DNA from: an uncultured Eubacteriales bacterium
GTDB lineage: Bacteria; Bacillota; Clostridia; Oscillospirales; Acutalibacteraceae
Length of the DNA stretch: 64,000 bases
Assembly (NCBI GenBank): GCA_900540085.1
Contig: UQEU01000008.1
Coordinates: forward strand, 1-64,000
Direction of reading: 5' to 3'
The position numbers were made by a program, and so were the translations under genes. Below are positions 16,897 to 25,223 of the stretch, one piece after another (position 1 is the first letter of the stretch; each line of letters opens with the position of its first letter). The notes beneath the pieces are model-generated. The model saw only the letters and a program-made list of their open reading frames with translations. It was not told the origin of the DNA and ran no database searches.

Positions 16897-18354
16897 TTAA
16901 TTCTCCACACTTTCTTCTTTTATTTTTTCTACGGGGAATGTTACAGTTACTGTAAAATCATCGCCGTCATTTTCAATTTCAAATGTACCGTGCATTTGTT
17001 TAACAATTTTTTGGCAAATCTTAAGACCGATATTATTACTTTCAATTCTGTCAAGATTTTTGTTAATTTTGTTATTTACGGTAACTGTTAAAATATCATC
17101 TTCAATACTGCAATCTATAACGACTTTTTTTGATATGTCGGCATATTTTGAAATATTGGAGAAAAGATTGTCAAAAACTCGCTGGAAATATTGTATATCT
17201 ACATTTAAAAAGTACGGCTCTGCACAGATATTAACATCTATCTTATAGCCCTTGTTTTCCAAATCGAAAACTCTTTCGCCTATAAGTTGCTGAAGCAAAA
17301 TTCTTGTATCGAACTTTTCTTCAAGCATATTAATTTCATCATCTCCGAAAACAAGGAAATATGAAAACAATTTATCTGACAAACTCTTAAGTTGTAAAGC
17401 CTTACTTTTAATTGTTTTTATATACAAATCTCTTTGTTCTTCGCTGTCATAGTTTTTCTGTTCAATAATATCTACATAACCGATAAGAGATGTGAGAGGC
17501 GTTCTTATGTCGTGCGACATATTTGTAATGAGTTCTTTATTTGCTTCCCAAGCTCTCTCTGACTCTTCAATACGAGAGATTAAAAACTCTCGCATATTGT
17601 CAACATCCTTTGCTAAACCTTCAATCTCATCCCGTCCTTTTTTTGTAATATCGGAATCAAGATTTCCGTTTTTTATTTTTGAAACTTCTTTTGAAAGTCT
17701 TATAATTCTCTTATTAACAAGATAGTTATAAGCAAGAACAATAGCGAAAAATATTACAATAAAAACCAGATAAGAAGAATAATATCCAATGGTGGAAATG
17801 TTTGAAGAAGACACATCTATTACGGAAGCATAAAATGTACCGTCAAAAAACTCAACAGGAATAAGATAAGCAGTATCATAATAAACGGCATTTTCATCAC
17901 TGAATGAAGTATCGCTTGATTCAGTGGCTGTGGTTTCTGTATCATTGGCATAATATGAATATGTATTTGTACCCTTTGAAGTAGTTGTTTCCGTTTCTTC
18001 TTCATCATCTACAGCAAGTACATTTGAACTAATACCGGATTCGTAAAAAGCCTTTCCGGTTTCATCACATAAACCGAGCATTACTTGATTTTGTTCTTTT
18101 ACCCACCGATTTATTGCCTTTGTTTCAGTTGAAGAAATATTGTTTTCTTTAACATATTCCTTGAAAGATTCCTGATATTTTCTATCTCTTTCTTCCATTT
18201 TTTCCTGAGTTGAATAATAATTAATCAAATAGTAATCAAATGCATATGTTGTAAGACTCATTGCACCGTAAGAGATTAAAAGTGCAACAACCAAAACTAT
18301 TACAAACTTAAATCTTAAAGAGAAAAAAACTTTTTTTATTTTTTCAACATCCAT
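16897..18354 (-). CDS. Sensor histidine kinase (two-component system)
   Basis: A 485-residue membrane sensor: transmembrane helix at about 14-36, an extracytoplasmic domain of about 150 residues rich in Thr/Ser/Glu, a second helix near 190-212, HAMP linker, phospho-acceptor box NMSHDIRTPLTS and an HATPase domain (FDNLFSNISKYA, then GLKICQKIV). Its start overlaps the response regulator stop by 11 bases, and its stop lies 2 bases before the adenylation enzyme. It is thus co-transcribed with the Dlt-like genes and probably senses envelope stress or cationic peptides to control them (inference). Confidence 0.9.
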   Translation of the reverse strand: MDVEKIKKVFFSLRFKFVIVLVVALLISYGAMSLTTYAFDYYLINYYSTQEKMEERDRKYQESFKEYVKENNISSTETKAINRWVKEQNQVMLGLCDETGKAFYESGISSNVLAVDDEEETETTTSKGTNTYSYYANDTETTATESSDTSFSDENAVYYDTAYLIPVEFFDGTFYASVIDVSSSNISTIGYYSSYLVFIVIFFAIVLAYNYLVNKRIIRLSKEVSKIKNGNLDSDITKKGRDEIEGLAKDVDNMREFLISRIEESERAWEANKELITNMSHDIRTPLTSLIGYVDIIEQKNYDSEEQRDLYIKTIKSKALQLKSLSDKLFSYFLVFGDDEINMLEEKFDTRILLQQLIGERVFDLENKGYKIDVNICAEPYFLNVDIQYFQRVFDNLFSNISKYADISKKVVIDCSIEDDILTVTVNNKINKNLDRIESNNIGLKICQKIVKQMHGTFEIENDGDDFTVTVTFPVEKIKEESVEN

Positions 18355-19069
18355 TTAATTGATATCCTTTACCCCAAACAGTTTTGATAACTTCTGCTTC
18401 ATCGTTGTCAAAATTTAACTTTTTTCTCAAGTTCAGTATATGAACCATCACAGTATTAACGGAAGCCTGCATAAACTTTTGTCCCCACACCGTTTCATAA
18501 ATCTCCTGTGCGTCAACAGGCTTGTCCCTGTTTTTAATCAGCAACATCAATATGTCAAACTCTGTATCTGTAAGCGAGATTTTAACACCTTGCCTTTTAA
18601 CAATTTTTCTTGAAGGATTTACGGACAAATCCGAAATAAAAATCTCCGAACCGTCTGTTTTAGGATTTTCATTTTTTCCTTTATATATGAAATACCTTCT
18701 CAATAATGAATCAACTTTCATAAAGAGTTCGGCAGTTGAAAAAGGTTTTACCAAATAGTCGTCGCCTCCGTTATCGTAAGCAACCGACTTATCTGCCTCC
18801 TGCGATTTTGCAGTCAAAAACAGTACGGGAATATTTGTAAACTTTCTTATTTCCGCACAAGCGTCAATACCCGATAATTCAGGCATCATAATATCCAAAA
18901 TAATCAAATCAAAATCGTTATTTTCTTCAATTTTATTTACGGCATCTCTGCCATTAACCGCAACATCGACAGTATGACCTTTGCTTTTGAGTTGAATACT
19001 TAAAACTTCTCTGATACTGGGGTCGTCATCTACTACAAGTATTTTGGCGTTTTTTATTTTATTTTCCAT
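18344..19069 (-). CDS. OmpR-family response regulator
   Basis: A 241-residue receiver plus winged-helix protein: VVDDDPS acidic pair, ILDIMMPEL phospho-acceptor Asp, LFLTAK Thr/Lys, LVKPF, and a C-terminal Trans_reg_C domain (LTDTEFDILMLL to WGKGYQL). The ATG at 19069 with GGGG upstream is chosen; an in-frame GTG at 19111 lacks a ribosome site and would put the coding start inside the promoter. First gene of the Dlt-like operon, so the system probably autoregulates. Confidence 0.92.
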   Translation of the reverse strand: MENKIKNAKILVVDDDPSIREVLSIQLKSKGHTVDVAVNGRDAVNKIEENNDFDLIILDIMMPELSGIDACAEIRKFTNIPVLFLTAKSQEADKSVAYDNGGDDYLVKPFSTAELFMKVDSLLRRYFIYKGKNENPKTDGSEIFISDLSVNPSRKIVKRQGVKISLTDTEFDILMLLIKNRDKPVDAQEIYETVWGQKFMQASVNTVMVHILNLRKKLNFDNDEAEVIKTVWGKGYQLNGC

Positions 19070-19101
19070 ATAATAAGCCCCGTTTCTTTTATTGCGTGCA
19101 T

Positions 19102-19110
19102 AGTATAGCA
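19102..19110 (-). promoter_or_regulatory. Extended -10 promoter of the two-component/Dlt-like operon
   Basis: The minus strand reads TGC-TATACT (19102-19110), an extended -10. The place of the -35 box (19125-19130, AACATT) matches the consensus poorly, which is compatible with an activator-dependent promoter. Assignment is from sequence only. Confidence 0.55.
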
Positions 19111-19182
19111 CAAAAGTTGTGTAAAATGTTTGTTTTTTGACCTAATTAATAATTATTAAGATTTATATTAATATTTTAAAAG

Positions 19183-19216
19183 AAAACCGTCGAAACAAAA
19201 GTTTCGACGGTTTTAA
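19183..19216 (-). terminator. Terminator after leuS
   Basis: AAAACCGTCGAAAC (19183-19196) and GTTTCGACGGTTTT (19201-19214) form a perfect 14-bp stem with a 4-base loop just past the leuS stop. This ends the long 19-37 kb gene block. Confidence 0.9.
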
Positions 19217-19229
19217 TAGGTTATTAAAA

Positions 19230-21635
19230 TCAAACTGCAACTATATTTACAAGTTTACCCGGCACATAAATTTCTTTTTTAATTGTTTTTCCTTCAATCA
19301 ATTTTGCAACCGTCGGGTCATTTTTAGCAAGTTCTATCGCATCTTCTTTAGAAATATCTGTCGGAACAACTGCTCTTGACCTTACTTTACCCATTACCTG
19401 AATTACAATTTCAACAGTATTGTCAACTGTTTTCTCCTCATCGTAACTGCACCATTTTTGTTCATTTAACATTCCGTCATAACCTAAAGTCTGCCACATT
19501 TCTTCAGTAATATGAGGCGCAAACGGATTTAAAAGAATGAGAAATGTTTTCATTTCTGCATTTGTTACTTTTTTATTGTCATACATCTTATTGAGCAAAG
19601 TCATAAGTGCGGCAATAGCTGTATTTGCCTTTAAGTTATCAATATCAAAAGTAACTTTTTTAATTGTTTTATGCATTTCTGTTTCAAGTTCTTTTGAATA
19701 ATTGTCGCCGTCAACAACCAATTCCTGCAAATTCCAAACTCTTTCGATAAATCTCTTACAGCCTTTAATTGAAGCAGAGTTCCAAGGAGCAGCCTTTTCA
19801 AAGTCGCCTATGAACATTTCATAAAGACGCATTGTATCGGCACCGTATTGTTCTACAATTTCGTCCGGATTTACAACATTTCCTCTTGATTTACTCATTT
19901 TTTCGCCGTTCTCACCGAGTATCATACCGTGAGAAGTACGCTTTTGGTAAGGTTCTTTTGTCGGAACAACACCGATATCATACAGGAACTTATGCCAAAA
20001 ACGGCTGTAAAGCAAGTGAAGTGTTGTATGTTCCATACCGCCGTTATACCAATCAACAGGTGACCAATATTCAAGTGCTTCTTTTGATGCAAGTTCTTTA
20101 TCATTATGCGGGTCCATATATCTGAGGAAATACCACGAAGAACCTGCCCATTGAGGCATTGTATCAGTTTCTCTTTTAGCCGGTCCGCCGCATTTCGGAC
20201 AAGTTGTATTTACCCAGTCTGTCATTTTTGCAAGAGGACTTTCGCCGTTTTCTGTCGGTTCATAACTGTCAACATCGGGAAGTTCAAGAGGAAGTTGACT
20301 TTCATCAAGTGCAACTGCTCCGCACTTTTCACAATGAACAATCGGAATAGGCTCTCCCCAATATCTCTGTCTTGAGAACACCCAGTCACGAAGTTTAAAG
20401 TTTACTTTCTTTTTACCTTTTCCTGTTTCTTCAAGGTACTGAAGCATTGCCTCTTTTGCTTCGTCAACAGTCTTACCTGTCAAGAATCCCGAATTTACCA
20501 TTACGCCTTTAGCACAATCCGTAAATGCTTCTTCCTCAACATTTCCTCCTTCAACTACCTCGACGATAGGAAGGTTAAATTTCTTTGCAAACTCCCAGTC
20601 ACGAGTGTCGTGTGCAGGAACAGCCATAATGGCACCTGTACCGTATGAAGTCAAAACATAGTCCGAGATAAAGATAGGTATTTCTTTTTCGGTAACGGGA
20701 TTGATACCCATTACACCGTCAAGTCTTACACCTGTTTTATCTTTATTGATTTCTGTTCTTTCAAAATCTGATTTTTTAGAAGCAAGTTCTTGATATTTTC
20801 TTACTTCATCTATATTTTTGATTTTATCTGCCCACTTCTCGATAAACTGATGTTCGGGAGACATAACCATATATGTAGCTCCGAAAAGTGTATCGCATCT
20901 TGTGGTATATACAGTGAGAATGTCGCCCTCTGTTGTAGAAAAATCTACCTCTGCACCTGTTGATTTGCCTATCCAATTTTTTTGCTGAACTTTTACACGG
21001 TCAATAAAATCAACATCGTCAAGGTCATTTACAAGACGGTCTGCATACTCTGTGATTTTAAGCATCCATTGACTTTGTGTTTTTCTTATAACTTCGCTGC
21101 CGCATCTTTCACAAACACCGTTTACAACTTCTTCATTTGCAAGTACGCACTTACAGGAAGTACACCAGTTTACAGGCATCTCTTTTTTATACGCAAGACC
21201 TTTTTTGAAGAGTTGAAGAAAAATCCACTGCGTCCATTTATAGTAAGACGGGTCCGTTGTATTTATTTCTCTGCTCCAGTCAAAAGAAAAACCGAGTGAC
21301 TGAAGTTGTTCTTTAAAGTGAGCAACATTTTTCTTTGTTACTTCAGCAGGATGAATATGGTTTTTAATAGCAAAATTTTCAGTAGGCAAACCAAAAGCGT
21401 CCCATCCCATCGGATAAAGAACATTGTAGCCCTCGAGTCTTTTCTTTCTTGCTACAATATCCAAAGCAGTATATGAACGAGGATGTCCTACATGGAGTCC
21501 CTGACCGCTCGGATACGGAAACTCAACAAGGCAGTAATATTTTGGCAATGAATAATCTGTCTTTGCGTGAAAAACACCTTTTTCTTCCCATACTTTTTGC
21601 CACTTTTTTTCAACACTTTTAAAATTGTATTCCAT
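19230..21635 (-). CDS. leuS: Leucyl-tRNA synthetase
   Basis: Class I synthetase of 801 residues charging tRNA-Leu. PYPSGQGLHVGH near residue 40 carries the HIGH motif and GEKMSKSRGN near 575 the KMSKS loop. The CP1 editing region (including TGAIMAVPAHDTRDWEFA) and zinc-type CxxC pairs (WCTSCKC..CERCG) are present, so it is complete. It is the last gene of a long co-directional block, 5 bases after rsfS. Confidence 0.97.
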   Translation of the reverse strand: MEYNFKSVEKKWQKVWEEKGVFHAKTDYSLPKYYCLVEFPYPSGQGLHVGHPRSYTALDIVARKKRLEGYNVLYPMGWDAFGLPTENFAIKNHIHPAEVTKKNVAHFKEQLQSLGFSFDWSREINTTDPSYYKWTQWIFLQLFKKGLAYKKEMPVNWCTSCKCVLANEEVVNGVCERCGSEVIRKTQSQWMLKITEYADRLVNDLDDVDFIDRVKVQQKNWIGKSTGAEVDFSTTEGDILTVYTTRCDTLFGATYMVMSPEHQFIEKWADKIKNIDEVRKYQELASKKSDFERTEINKDKTGVRLDGVMGINPVTEKEIPIFISDYVLTSYGTGAIMAVPAHDTRDWEFAKKFNLPIVEVVEGGNVEEEAFTDCAKGVMVNSGFLTGKTVDEAKEAMLQYLEETGKGKKKVNFKLRDWVFSRQRYWGEPIPIVHCEKCGAVALDESQLPLELPDVDSYEPTENGESPLAKMTDWVNTTCPKCGGPAKRETDTMPQWAGSSWYFLRYMDPHNDKELASKEALEYWSPVDWYNGGMEHTTLHLLYSRFWHKFLYDIGVVPTKEPYQKRTSHGMILGENGEKMSKSRGNVVNPDEIVEQYGADTMRLYEMFIGDFEKAAPWNSASIKGCKRFIERVWNLQELVVDGDNYSKELETEMHKTIKKVTFDIDNLKANTAIAALMTLLNKMYDNKKVTNAEMKTFLILLNPFAPHITEEMWQTLGYDGMLNEQKWCSYDEEKTVDNTVEIVIQVMGKVRSRAVVPTDISKEDAIELAKNDPTVAKLIEGKTIKKEIYVPGKLVNIVAV

Positions 21636-21640
21636 ATTTA

Positions 21641-22006
21641 TTATTCCTCCTCAAGTAATTTTTCTGTATCTAACATTTCGCCGTCCTGCCACAATCTTTC
21701 AAGATTGAAAAATTCACGGTCTTTTTCATAAAAGACATGGACAACAACACTTGAATAGTCAAGACAAATCCAACCCGAAGACTTTCCTTCTACATGGTGC
21801 GGTTCTATTCCCTTTTGAGAGAGTTGGTACTCAACTTCGTCTGCAAGTGCTTTTACCTGTGTTGAAGATGAACCGCTGCAAATCACAAAGTAGTCGGCAA
21901 CAATAGTTAAGTCTGTAACTCCGATTACTTTAATATCAATGGCTTTTTTACTGTCAACTGCTTTAACGGCAGTTTTGACAATATCGAGAATTTCTGATTT
22001 TTCCAT
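21641..22006 (-). CDS. rsfS: Ribosomal silencing factor RsfS (Iojap)
   Basis: A 121-residue protein of the RsfS/YbeB family, which binds ribosomal protein L14 and blocks subunit joining when nutrients are scarce. The ADYFVICSGSSSTQVKALADEV and GWICLDYSSVVVHVF segments are characteristic. The order nadD-yqeK-rsfS-leuS is a well known Firmicutes arrangement. Its start abuts the yqeK stop directly. Confidence 0.93.
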   Translation of the reverse strand: MEKSEILDIVKTAVKAVDSKKAIDIKVIGVTDLTIVADYFVICSGSSSTQVKALADEVEYQLSQKGIEPHHVEGKSSGWICLDYSSVVVHVFYEKDREFFNLERLWQDGEMLDTEKLLEEE

Positions 22007-22588
22007 TTATTTCTCCTTAATTTTAAGTATTATTTCATTATAAGCGTCAACTGTATCGGGGTGCAAAACAGCGCCCTTGCCGACAATGTCCTTAATTGTA
22101 TATTTTATAGCGAAAAGCATTGCATCGTCAAGACTTTTATTATATGCTTTTTCTCGCATTATTTCAACATCATCGTAATCTCTGTCATCGGAAATATAAT
22201 CTGCAAGATATATGATTTTTTCAAGCAAACTCATATTTGCTCTTCCGGTTGTATGGTAACGAATGGCATTGATAACATCTTTGTTATCAATTTTCAGCAC
22301 GCACCTTGCATAAGCAGCACCTGAAATTTGATGATACAACTTAAAATTATTTATTTCCAATTTTGTCATCGTTACAGGTGAATTTTTAATCACGGCTATA
22401 TGCTCGCTTGCCGACGCTTCTTTCATAACATCGTGCAAAACGCCTGCAACAAAAGCATCTTCTTTATCTGCACCGTACTTTTCAGCCAAAATAACTGCGG
22501 CTTTTGCAACGCACATTGAATGATAGTACCTGTAATCCGACAATTTTGATTTAATTAAATCTATATACTCGTTAACATTATATTTCAC
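22007..22588 (-). CDS. yqeK: HD-domain diadenosine tetraphosphate hydrolase YqeK
   Basis: A 193-residue HD-domain phosphohydrolase. The family splits Ap4A symmetrically in Firmicutes. Metal-binding motifs are H(18-20 region)...AGVLHDVMKE (HD pair) and later RYHTTG and YLADYIS. It overlaps the end of nadD by 11 bases, so translation is coupled. Confidence 0.9.
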   Translation of the reverse strand: MKYNVNEYIDLIKSKLSDYRYYHSMCVAKAAVILAEKYGADKEDAFVAGVLHDVMKEASASEHIAVIKNSPVTMTKLEINNFKLYHQISGAAYARCVLKIDNKDVINAIRYHTTGRANMSLLEKIIYLADYISDDRDYDDVEIMREKAYNKSLDDAMLFAIKYTIKDIVGKGAVLHPDTVDAYNEIILKIKEK

Positions 22589-23186
22589 TGTATAGTCCTT
22601 TACTTTTTATAAATTCTGCAACAGAGTTATCTAAAAGTCCTGCAACAGTTTTACCGTTTTTTAACTCATTTCTGATTTGCGTGGAACTGACTTCAAAAAC
22701 ATCATACTCTTTTTCGTCAATAATAAAAACATTGCTGATGCCGATTTTTTTTGCATAGTCTAAAAAATCTTCCCTGCCGACAATTCCGTCACGGGAGGCC
22801 GTGCATATAACTGCAAGGTTTGAAATTTCTTTATAATTTTTCCATTTATCAAACTGTAAAAATTGGTCGGAACCGACTATCAAAAAAAGTTCGTCTTTAG
22901 GAAACTTATTTTTAAAATACCTTACGGTATCAACGGTATAACTTGTACCGCCACGCAAAATTTCAACATCACTTGCAAAAAACAATTCTTTATCTTTTAA
23001 AGCAAGTTTAACCATTGCCATTCTATTGTCGGAAGACTCAAGATTTGTATTGTTTTTTAGCGGTGGGTCACAAGCCGGCACAAAAAACACTCTGTCCAAA
23101 CCAAGTGCGGTACAATACGCATTTGCTATATTTAAATGACCGTTGTGTATGGGATTGAAACTGCCGCCGAAAATCGCTGTTTTCAT
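22578..23186 (-). CDS. nadD: Nicotinate-nucleotide adenylyltransferase
   Basis: Makes deamido-NAD from nicotinate mononucleotide and ATP. GGSFNPIHNGHL at the N-terminus holds the HxGH nucleotidyltransferase motif and SSTQIRN near the C-terminus the second ATP-binding motif. The 202-residue length is standard. It overlaps yhbY by 4 bases. Confidence 0.95.
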   Translation of the reverse strand: MKTAIFGGSFNPIHNGHLNIANAYCTALGLDRVFFVPACDPPLKNNTNLESSDNRMAMVKLALKDKELFFASDVEILRGGTSYTVDTVRYFKNKFPKDELFLIVGSDQFLQFDKWKNYKEISNLAVICTASRDGIVGREDFLDYAKKIGISNVFIIDEKEYDVFEVSSTQIRNELKNGKTVAGLLDNSVAEFIKSKGLYSEI

Positions 23187-23647
23187 CTGCTTTTTCTGTC
23201 TCTTTCTCTGACATTGCCTACCGGTCTTCCGCTTCTGCCCGAATAAACTTTGCCGTGAGTCAAATCGCCGTATCGAGCGTTTCTTTTTTCTTCTGCCACT
23301 CTGTTTCTTTCACGCAAGCCTTTAACACGCACTTTCTTTGCTTTGGCAGGTTTTGATTTCTTTGCTTTTTTTGTCTTTTCTTCTTTTCTTTCACGGTAAA
23401 GAACAATAATTCCGCCTATTACCTGTATTATTTCTGCTGACAAAACATCTGCAAGTTCCTGAGCACACTCTCTCGGAGTTTTCGGAGAAGTTTCCAAATG
23501 TATGCGTATCTTAATAAGTTCTCTTGCATTTAAAGTATCGTCAACCTGTTTGATTAAATTTTCGGAAATACCGTCTTTTCCTATTTGAATAATCGGCTCA
23601 AGCGTGTTTGCCTGTGCCCTGAAAACTGCTCTTTCTTTTCCTGTCAT
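23183..23647 (-). CDS. yhbY: YhbY-type RNA-binding (CRM domain) protein with basic tail
   Basis: The first ~97 residues form a CRM/YhbY domain (QIGKDGIS, ELIKIRIHLE, IIQVIGGIIVLYR), associated with pre-50S ribosome assembly. The remaining ~57 residues are a strongly basic extension rich in Lys and Arg that the basic YhbY lacks and that probably adds RNA contacts. Overlaps both neighbours by 4 bases. Confidence 0.9.
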   Translation of the reverse strand: MTGKERAVFRAQANTLEPIIQIGKDGISENLIKQVDDTLNARELIKIRIHLETSPKTPRECAQELADVLSAEIIQVIGGIIVLYRERKEEKTKKAKKSKPAKAKKVRVKGLRERNRVAEEKRNARYGDLTHGKVYSGRSGRPVGNVRERDRKSR

Positions 23648-24231
23648 ATAATTTTCTCCAATTCTTTTGCAAGTTCACGAAGTGCCTTGCCTCTGTGAGA
23701 TATTTCATCTTTTTCCTGCGATGTATAGTTACCGAAACTTCTTCCGTTTATGATAAATAGCGGGTCATAGCCGAAGCCCTCGTTTCCGTCTCTTTCAAAA
23801 CCTATTTTTCCGTGACATTCTCCTCTGACGGTTATCTCTCTGCCGTCAGGAAAAACACAACAAACCGCACAGACATAGTAAGCACTTCTTTCGTCTTCCG
23901 GCACACCTTTTAGTTTTTCAAGTAAAAGGTCATTGTTTTTTTCATCGTTTCCGTGTTCCCCCGAAAATCTTGCCGAGAAAATACCCGGTGCTCCGTCTAA
24001 ATAGTCAACACAAAGACCGCTGTCATCTGCGATTGTCGGCATATCAAATGCTTTCATACCTGCCACAGCCTTGATTTTTGCATTTTCTTCAAATGTTGTA
24101 CCGTCTTCTTCAACTTCTTCAAGCTCTTTTCCGAGCATTTTTGCCGTAACAATATTTATTCCCAAAGGCGATAAAATTCGTTGAAGTTCGCCCAATTTCT
24201 TTTTATTATTGCTTGCAAGTAAAAAATCCAT
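23644..24231 (-). CDS. rdgB: XTP/dITP diphosphatase (RdgB/HAM1 family)
   Basis: Removes non-canonical purine nucleotides. Motifs: LLASNNKKKLGEL at the N-terminus, ADDSGLCVDYLDGAPGIFSA with catalytic acid residues, GFGYDPLFI, and SHRGKAL at the end. The length of 195 residues is typical. It follows ftsY by 3 bases and overlaps yhbY by 4. Confidence 0.95.
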   Translation of the reverse strand: MDFLLASNNKKKLGELQRILSPLGINIVTAKMLGKELEEVEEDGTTFEENAKIKAVAGMKAFDMPTIADDSGLCVDYLDGAPGIFSARFSGEHGNDEKNNDLLLEKLKGVPEDERSAYYVCAVCCVFPDGREITVRGECHGKIGFERDGNEGFGYDPLFIINGRSFGNYTSQEKDEISHRGKALRELAKELEKII

Positions 24232-24234
24232 TTA

Positions 24235-25194
24235 TTATTCACCCTCAATAAAACTGTTTATTTCTTTATCGTCAATCGGCTCTTGCTTATCAAACAGACC
24301 GCTTGCAAATGCGTCTGCATCAAACGGCTGAAAATCATCTATTTGCTCGCCTACTCCGACAAATTTTACAGGAACATCAAGTTCATTGTTTATGGCAAGA
24401 ACAACACCGCCTCGTGCAGTACCGTCAAGTTTTGTAAGCACAATACCCGTAATGCCTGCCGCTTCTTTAAAATCTTTTGCCTGATTTACGGCATTTTGAC
24501 CTGTTGTGGCGTCAAGAACCAAAAGCACTTCTTTGCTTGCATCCGGCAATTCTCTCTCAATAACACGGGTAATTTTATTAAGCTCGTCCATAAGATTTTT
24601 CTTATTATGAAGTCTGCCGGCAGTATCTATGATGATGACATCTGCATTTCTTGCTTTTCCCGCTGCAATAGTATCAAACACAACTGACGCAGGGTCAGCG
24701 CCTTCTGCGTGTTTAATTAAATCAACATCTGCTCTGTCAGCCCAAACCTGAAGTTGCTCGATAGCAGCCGCTCTGAATGTATCGGCAGCACCGAGAATAA
24801 CTTTTCTGCCCTGATTTTTCAATCTCAAAGCAAGTTTTCCTATTGTTGTGGTTTTGCCTACTCCGTTTACACCTATAACTAAAATTACAGATGGCTTTGT
24901 TCTGAGTTTGAGCATACTTCCGCCCCAAACGATACCTGAAACAATGTCTTTCATAGTTTCTCTGATTTTAGATACGCTTGTAATACGGTCGTTTGAAATT
25001 TTTTCTTTAAGACTTTTTATGATTTTTTCAGCAGTCGGAATACCAACATCACCCATAATAAGTATTTCTTCAAGTTCTTCAAAAAGTTCATCGTCTATTT
25101 TTTCGTAACTTTCAATAACTTCATCTATCTGAGCTGTAATACCCTCTGTTCTTGTCTTTTTAAGACCTTTTCTGAATTTATCAAATAATCCCAT
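24235..25194 (-). CDS. ftsY: Signal recognition particle receptor FtsY
   Basis: SRP-receptor GTPase that docks ribosome-nascent chain complexes at the membrane. It has the NG domain only (319 residues): GVNGVGKTTTIGKL, DTAGRLHNK, TKLDGTARGG. The long acidic A domain of Proteobacteria is missing, as usual in Firmicutes. The ATG at 25194 is behind GGAGGTTGCT; an upstream in-frame start would lie before that site. Follows smc, a common neighbour. Confidence 0.95.
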   Translation of the reverse strand: MGLFDKFRKGLKKTRTEGITAQIDEVIESYEKIDDELFEELEEILIMGDVGIPTAEKIIKSLKEKISNDRITSVSKIRETMKDIVSGIVWGGSMLKLRTKPSVILVIGVNGVGKTTTIGKLALRLKNQGRKVILGAADTFRAAAIEQLQVWADRADVDLIKHAEGADPASVVFDTIAAGKARNADVIIIDTAGRLHNKKNLMDELNKITRVIERELPDASKEVLLVLDATTGQNAVNQAKDFKEAAGITGIVLTKLDGTARGGVVLAINNELDVPVKFVGVGEQIDDFQPFDADAFASGLFDKQEPIDDKEINSFIEGE

Positions 25195-25223
25195 AGCAAC
25201 CTCCATTAATTTTTTTATGTAAC

